From the NCBI GenBank assembly GCA_035582835.1, contig JAYKAV010000416.1, positions 1 through 64,000 on the forward strand: a stretch of 64,000 nucleotides of DNA. The letters are read 5' to 3'. Of the stretch, positions 60,821 through 64,000 are shown piece by piece. Under the pieces are notes generated by a model that was not told where the DNA came from, ran no database searches, and worked only from the letters and a program-made list of their open reading frames with translations. Origin of the DNA: Phoebastria nigripes. Its lineage: Eukaryota > Chordata > Aves > Procellariiformes > Diomedeidae. The stretch's first letter is position 1, and every line of letters starts with the position of its first letter. The translations under genes and the position numbers were made by a program.

Positions 60821-62878
60821 GAAATGTGTTTTCAAGTAGAAGGGAAAAAAGGGAAATTAAAGCTATGTAGAAGTTTCATCTCAGGCTGGAGATTTTGGAA
60901 ATCTAGCCAAGTCTTTGATAACAAGTGAGACTGAGGTGAAATAAGAACAATAAGCCCCAAGTGATACTACTGGGAGATGCAAAACTAACTGTTGAGAGAA
61001 GAGTTATAATTTGACATATAGCAGAGTTTTGTTAATATCACTGAAGCTGAACAGTGTTAGTAAGTAGACATGAAAGAATATAAAAAATATAACAAGGAAA
61101 ACCCCTTGAGCAGAGAGTTGCACATGTCGTGGCATTCAGTATAAAACAGATTTAAAGTGAAGGCAGTGGATTACATAATTTTTCAGGAGCTGGTAAGCAA
61201 CAGGAGGAGAGCAGATAGCAAAATAAACATTATTGTTGCTGAACTCCTTATTACGTATTGTCTTCATACTGGATAAGAGATTATCTGGTTGGGCACTAGC
61301 ATGTAAGTCAATGCATTGCTAAAGTCANTGATAATTTGCTTTTCCACAAACACATAGCTGATCATAAGAAAGTAAATCTCACGGTTTAAAGTGCTGAGTT
61401 TAGCCCCACTGGAAAAGTACATGATGGGCCATGATAACAGTTTTAAAAATGGCCATATTTGCAGTGGTATGGAAAAAATGCACTGAATACTGCATTAATC
61501 TCATGTCAGCATTGAAGTTGAGTTATTTCAAGAGAGAAATGAAGAAGATAATTAAGGAAGAGGAGAATGAGGAATATACAAGCTCATCTCTGAGTTCTAA
61601 AAAAAAAAAAAAGAAAAATATCCACTTGTCTCAAAATATGCTTCTCTAGGAAAGGTTCCCTTTTCTTAAGGCGGAGGCTGATAGCACAGCTGGATAAACT
61701 CTTTGCTGTGAGAATCTGATAATCACAGAGTATCAGAGTAGGTCTGCTCATTGGCCATTACAGAAGAAAAGACAATGTAAGCCCTCTTCCAGATCTTAGA
61801 TCTGGAGAGCACATCAGTCAGTGAAGAGATGTGCTTTTTAATAAGTTGGTAAAACAATAGATGTCTTTATAATAGGAAGAGCTGAACAGCACAGATGTAG
61901 TCTGTCCTGTTCTTTGAATTTATTGGGGATATTATTCTTTGTATATTCCACCAATCTCTAAAAAACTCATCAAGTCTCTTGTGAAAATCAAAACTTCTAT
62001 AGATATCCATTACTTAACAGGCTTTTTGCAACTAGATTCCTATGGAGTATTTTGATTTTTATCACTTACTTTTATCATTTGTCTGGTTTGTTTTCAATAG
62101 TGAGGGCTTTTTTATTATTATTTTTAGCTTTATTTATGCCAAATTCTAGTTAACATTTTATGCTGTCTTATTCTTCTACATATACCCTGTAGAACATTCA
62201 TTATCTGACAGCACACTCAGAACACCAGATGATACTTGCATTACTTATTATGGTTAATTTCAAAGTAGTTCCCATCAGTTTTTCAAAACTGTGTGAAGAA
62301 AAGTCTCCCTGTTCTGCCTCCAGCAACATAAAGTACACACTATATTAACCATTGCTTCTTGCGCTTATCATGCAGCTATATTACTATTAAGAAAAGCAAG
62401 ACAAGAGTTGATAAACCGTCCTGTTGAGAAGTTTACACTGTATTTAATGCGGTCCATAGGTGAATATCACTCTTATTTATGCAGCACTGAATTGTACTTG
62501 GGGTTTTAGAGACAGTAAGAAGACACAGAATTTGCCTGACAGAATGTAGGAACTCAAAGGAGAAAGAAAGTCAAAAGAATGAAGAAGGGGATGCAATGAA
62601 GGGGTAGAAGGGATCTCCTGAATCATCGGGTGGGGTCCTCAGCTCCAGCAGGCAAATCGGTCACAGAACAACTTTCATTAACTGGCCAGGCTCTGCCTTT
62701 GTATTTCAGTTCCCTTCTCCTGCTGAAAGACTCTCCTGGAATCTTGTTCCTCCAGTAGTTAGAAATCAGCTTCTATTTTCCAGTCTAAAGGTCAATATGG
62801 ACAGTTATCCTCATTATTTGGTGTCAACAGTTGATTTTTAACATGTATGTTGTGAGTAGATGAAGCTTAGTGCTGTTC
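60821..62878. other. No gene recognised
   Basis: AT-rich unique sequence with an A-run at 61600-61613 that may be the trace of a retroposed tail or a simple run. Confidence 0.5.
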
Positions 62879-63310
62879 CTAGGCTTTCCTGGAAAATACT
62901 CTCTTATGTCCTACAAACATAGGAGCACCATAAAGGAGAAAGATGGCATTGGCATATGGGAAGGGAAATCTAATGCAGAAGGATGTGGAGCTTAAGAGGG
63001 AAGGGGTTTCAGGCAAAAGAAAGGGGGCTGTTCTTGGGAATCCCCTAGGGAAACTGGACTCCCTTGGAAGAGAGAGAGGGTCATGGAGTAACCTGGGGCC
63101 AAGCAAGGGGGGCTTGACCATGTAGNAGAGAAGTATTTGGAGGCCAGAGTATAAGGGCACAAGAAAGTAAGGGTGGGGAGTCCAAGACAGGAGGACTGAG
63201 AAAGGGAGGGGAACTTGCGTGTGTCCATGGGGAGTGTCCCTGAATCCTGCTGTTATGCACACCCTGCCCCAATGCTGGGCACTCTCTTCTCCAACCTCAT
63301 CCTTTGCTGC
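62879..63310. other. Locally GC- and purine-rich segment
   Basis: The plus strand is G-rich with many GGG and GGGG runs between about 62955 and 63230. A 162-codon minus-strand open frame (62879-63367) spans it. The peptide is Pro/Leu/Ser-rich, as expected from the complement of a purine-rich strand, and has no recognised domain. Confidence 0.4.
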
Positions 63311-64000
63311 TGTGTGTGCTGTGATCCTAAGCAAAGTATTTCTTGCATGTTTGGGTTTTTTTAACATGGATCTATGTAAAAAATAGGTGGACCTGTAGTT
63401 ATATAAGGGCTTTGTAAGCTCTCATGTTAGTAAGGTGAGTGATTCATAAGACTGAGAATGCTGAAGTATAGACAAGTATAGACTGAGAAAAATAACTTTT
63501 ACTCTGACTGACTCAGCTCACCTGAGAGTTTGATTGATTTTGCTGTGTTAAAAGGAAATATTTCCTTTGTGTTTCGTGGTCCACAACATCTCCACATTTC
63601 ACTGCATCTCGTAAGAAAGAAATCTTCCATGGGCACTTTTCACTTTGTGAAAGTTCATGTAAAAATAGCAGACAAGAAATTTTTTGCATGAGATCACAGT
63701 ACAGCAAAACAAGAGGCTGAAGAAGAGTGCCCAGCAATCTGTTTGGTGCANGGTTCAGGTACACTGGGTAGAAGTACATAGGTTGGTACCAAAATAAACC
63801 AAGACTCTCCTGGCCCAGATCCCACTCCCATTCTCTGTTGTTGACTATGTATAGCTAAGCGTAAAGAGAACATTTTCAGGTGTACACAAGTCTCACTGTT
63901 TTCAAAGAAGTGCATGTCTGAGAATGTTAAAATCCCCTAACACTGGGATTTTAGCTTCTGGATGACTTAGGAATGTCCATAAAAAAACTAAATACAGAAA
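63311..64000. other. No gene recognised
   Basis: AT-rich sequence to the window end; no exon or repeat was recognised. Confidence 0.5.

Noticed and set aside
62879..63367. 162-codon minus-strand open frame
   Set aside because: It is the complement of a purine/G-rich strand, which lacks stops by composition; no domain seen.
1..64000. tRNA and rRNA genes
   Set aside because: I looked for T-arm words such as GGTTCGA and for rRNA-like stretches and found none in a plausible context.

Overview
The window looks like noncoding-dominated DNA from a bird nuclear genome. The sequence is AT-rich with isolated ambiguous bases. It carries CR1 LINE copies of several ages, including copies whose 3' ends have the (ATTCTATG)n or (GAATA)n tails of avian CR1. 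It also carries an ERVL-like endogenous retrovirus family with long terminal repeats of about 530-565 bp that is common in bird genomes. I see no bacterial-type operons, no rRNA or tRNA genes and no CRISPR array. The exact species cannot be told from the sequence alone.

Layout. 1-176 is the 3' part of an LTR cut by the window edge. 830-1215 is an ancient CR1 relic. 9.3 kb holds a small CR1 scrap. 11.1-22.8 kb holds a likely minus-strand spliced gene. Two exons (19354-19464 and 11089-11184) have good splice sites, matching phase and a stop, and two further candidate exons lie upstream at 22.1 and 22.7 kb. Inside its last intron sit a 5'-truncated CR1 (11641-12585, minus) and a solo LTR (12769-13314, minus) with a perfect 5-bp target duplication. 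15-31 kb is mostly featureless. 31.0-33.2 kb is a long but dead CR1 ORF2 (plus).

35-55 kb is mostly unique AT-rich DNA. It contains short CR1 tails (35.0, 46.8, 52.2 kb), a degenerate repeat of about 180-207 bp with embedded (CCCTAA)n telomeric motifs (38.9-39.5 kb), a purine-only microsatellite (44.7-44.9 kb) and a weak candidate exon (49.2 kb). 55.2-58.9 kb is the most structured region: an ERVL-like provirus with a 5' LTR, a Lys-type primer binding site, a leader with a 30-bp coding minisatellite, one gag-protease frame broken by three stops, a G-run frameshift, and reverse transcriptase cut off after its first segment by a deletion that also removed the front of the 3' LTR. It is framed by a perfect CACAT target duplication. 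59.7-60.8 kb adds a CR1 (minus) and a solo LTR with a TAAAT target duplication and an intact CRE site.

All transposon genes seen are broken. The only likely host coding content is the small minus-strand gene, which I could not name. The most distinctive observations are the mosaic-looking provirus and its deletion, the telomere-motif repeat, and the unnamed small gene.
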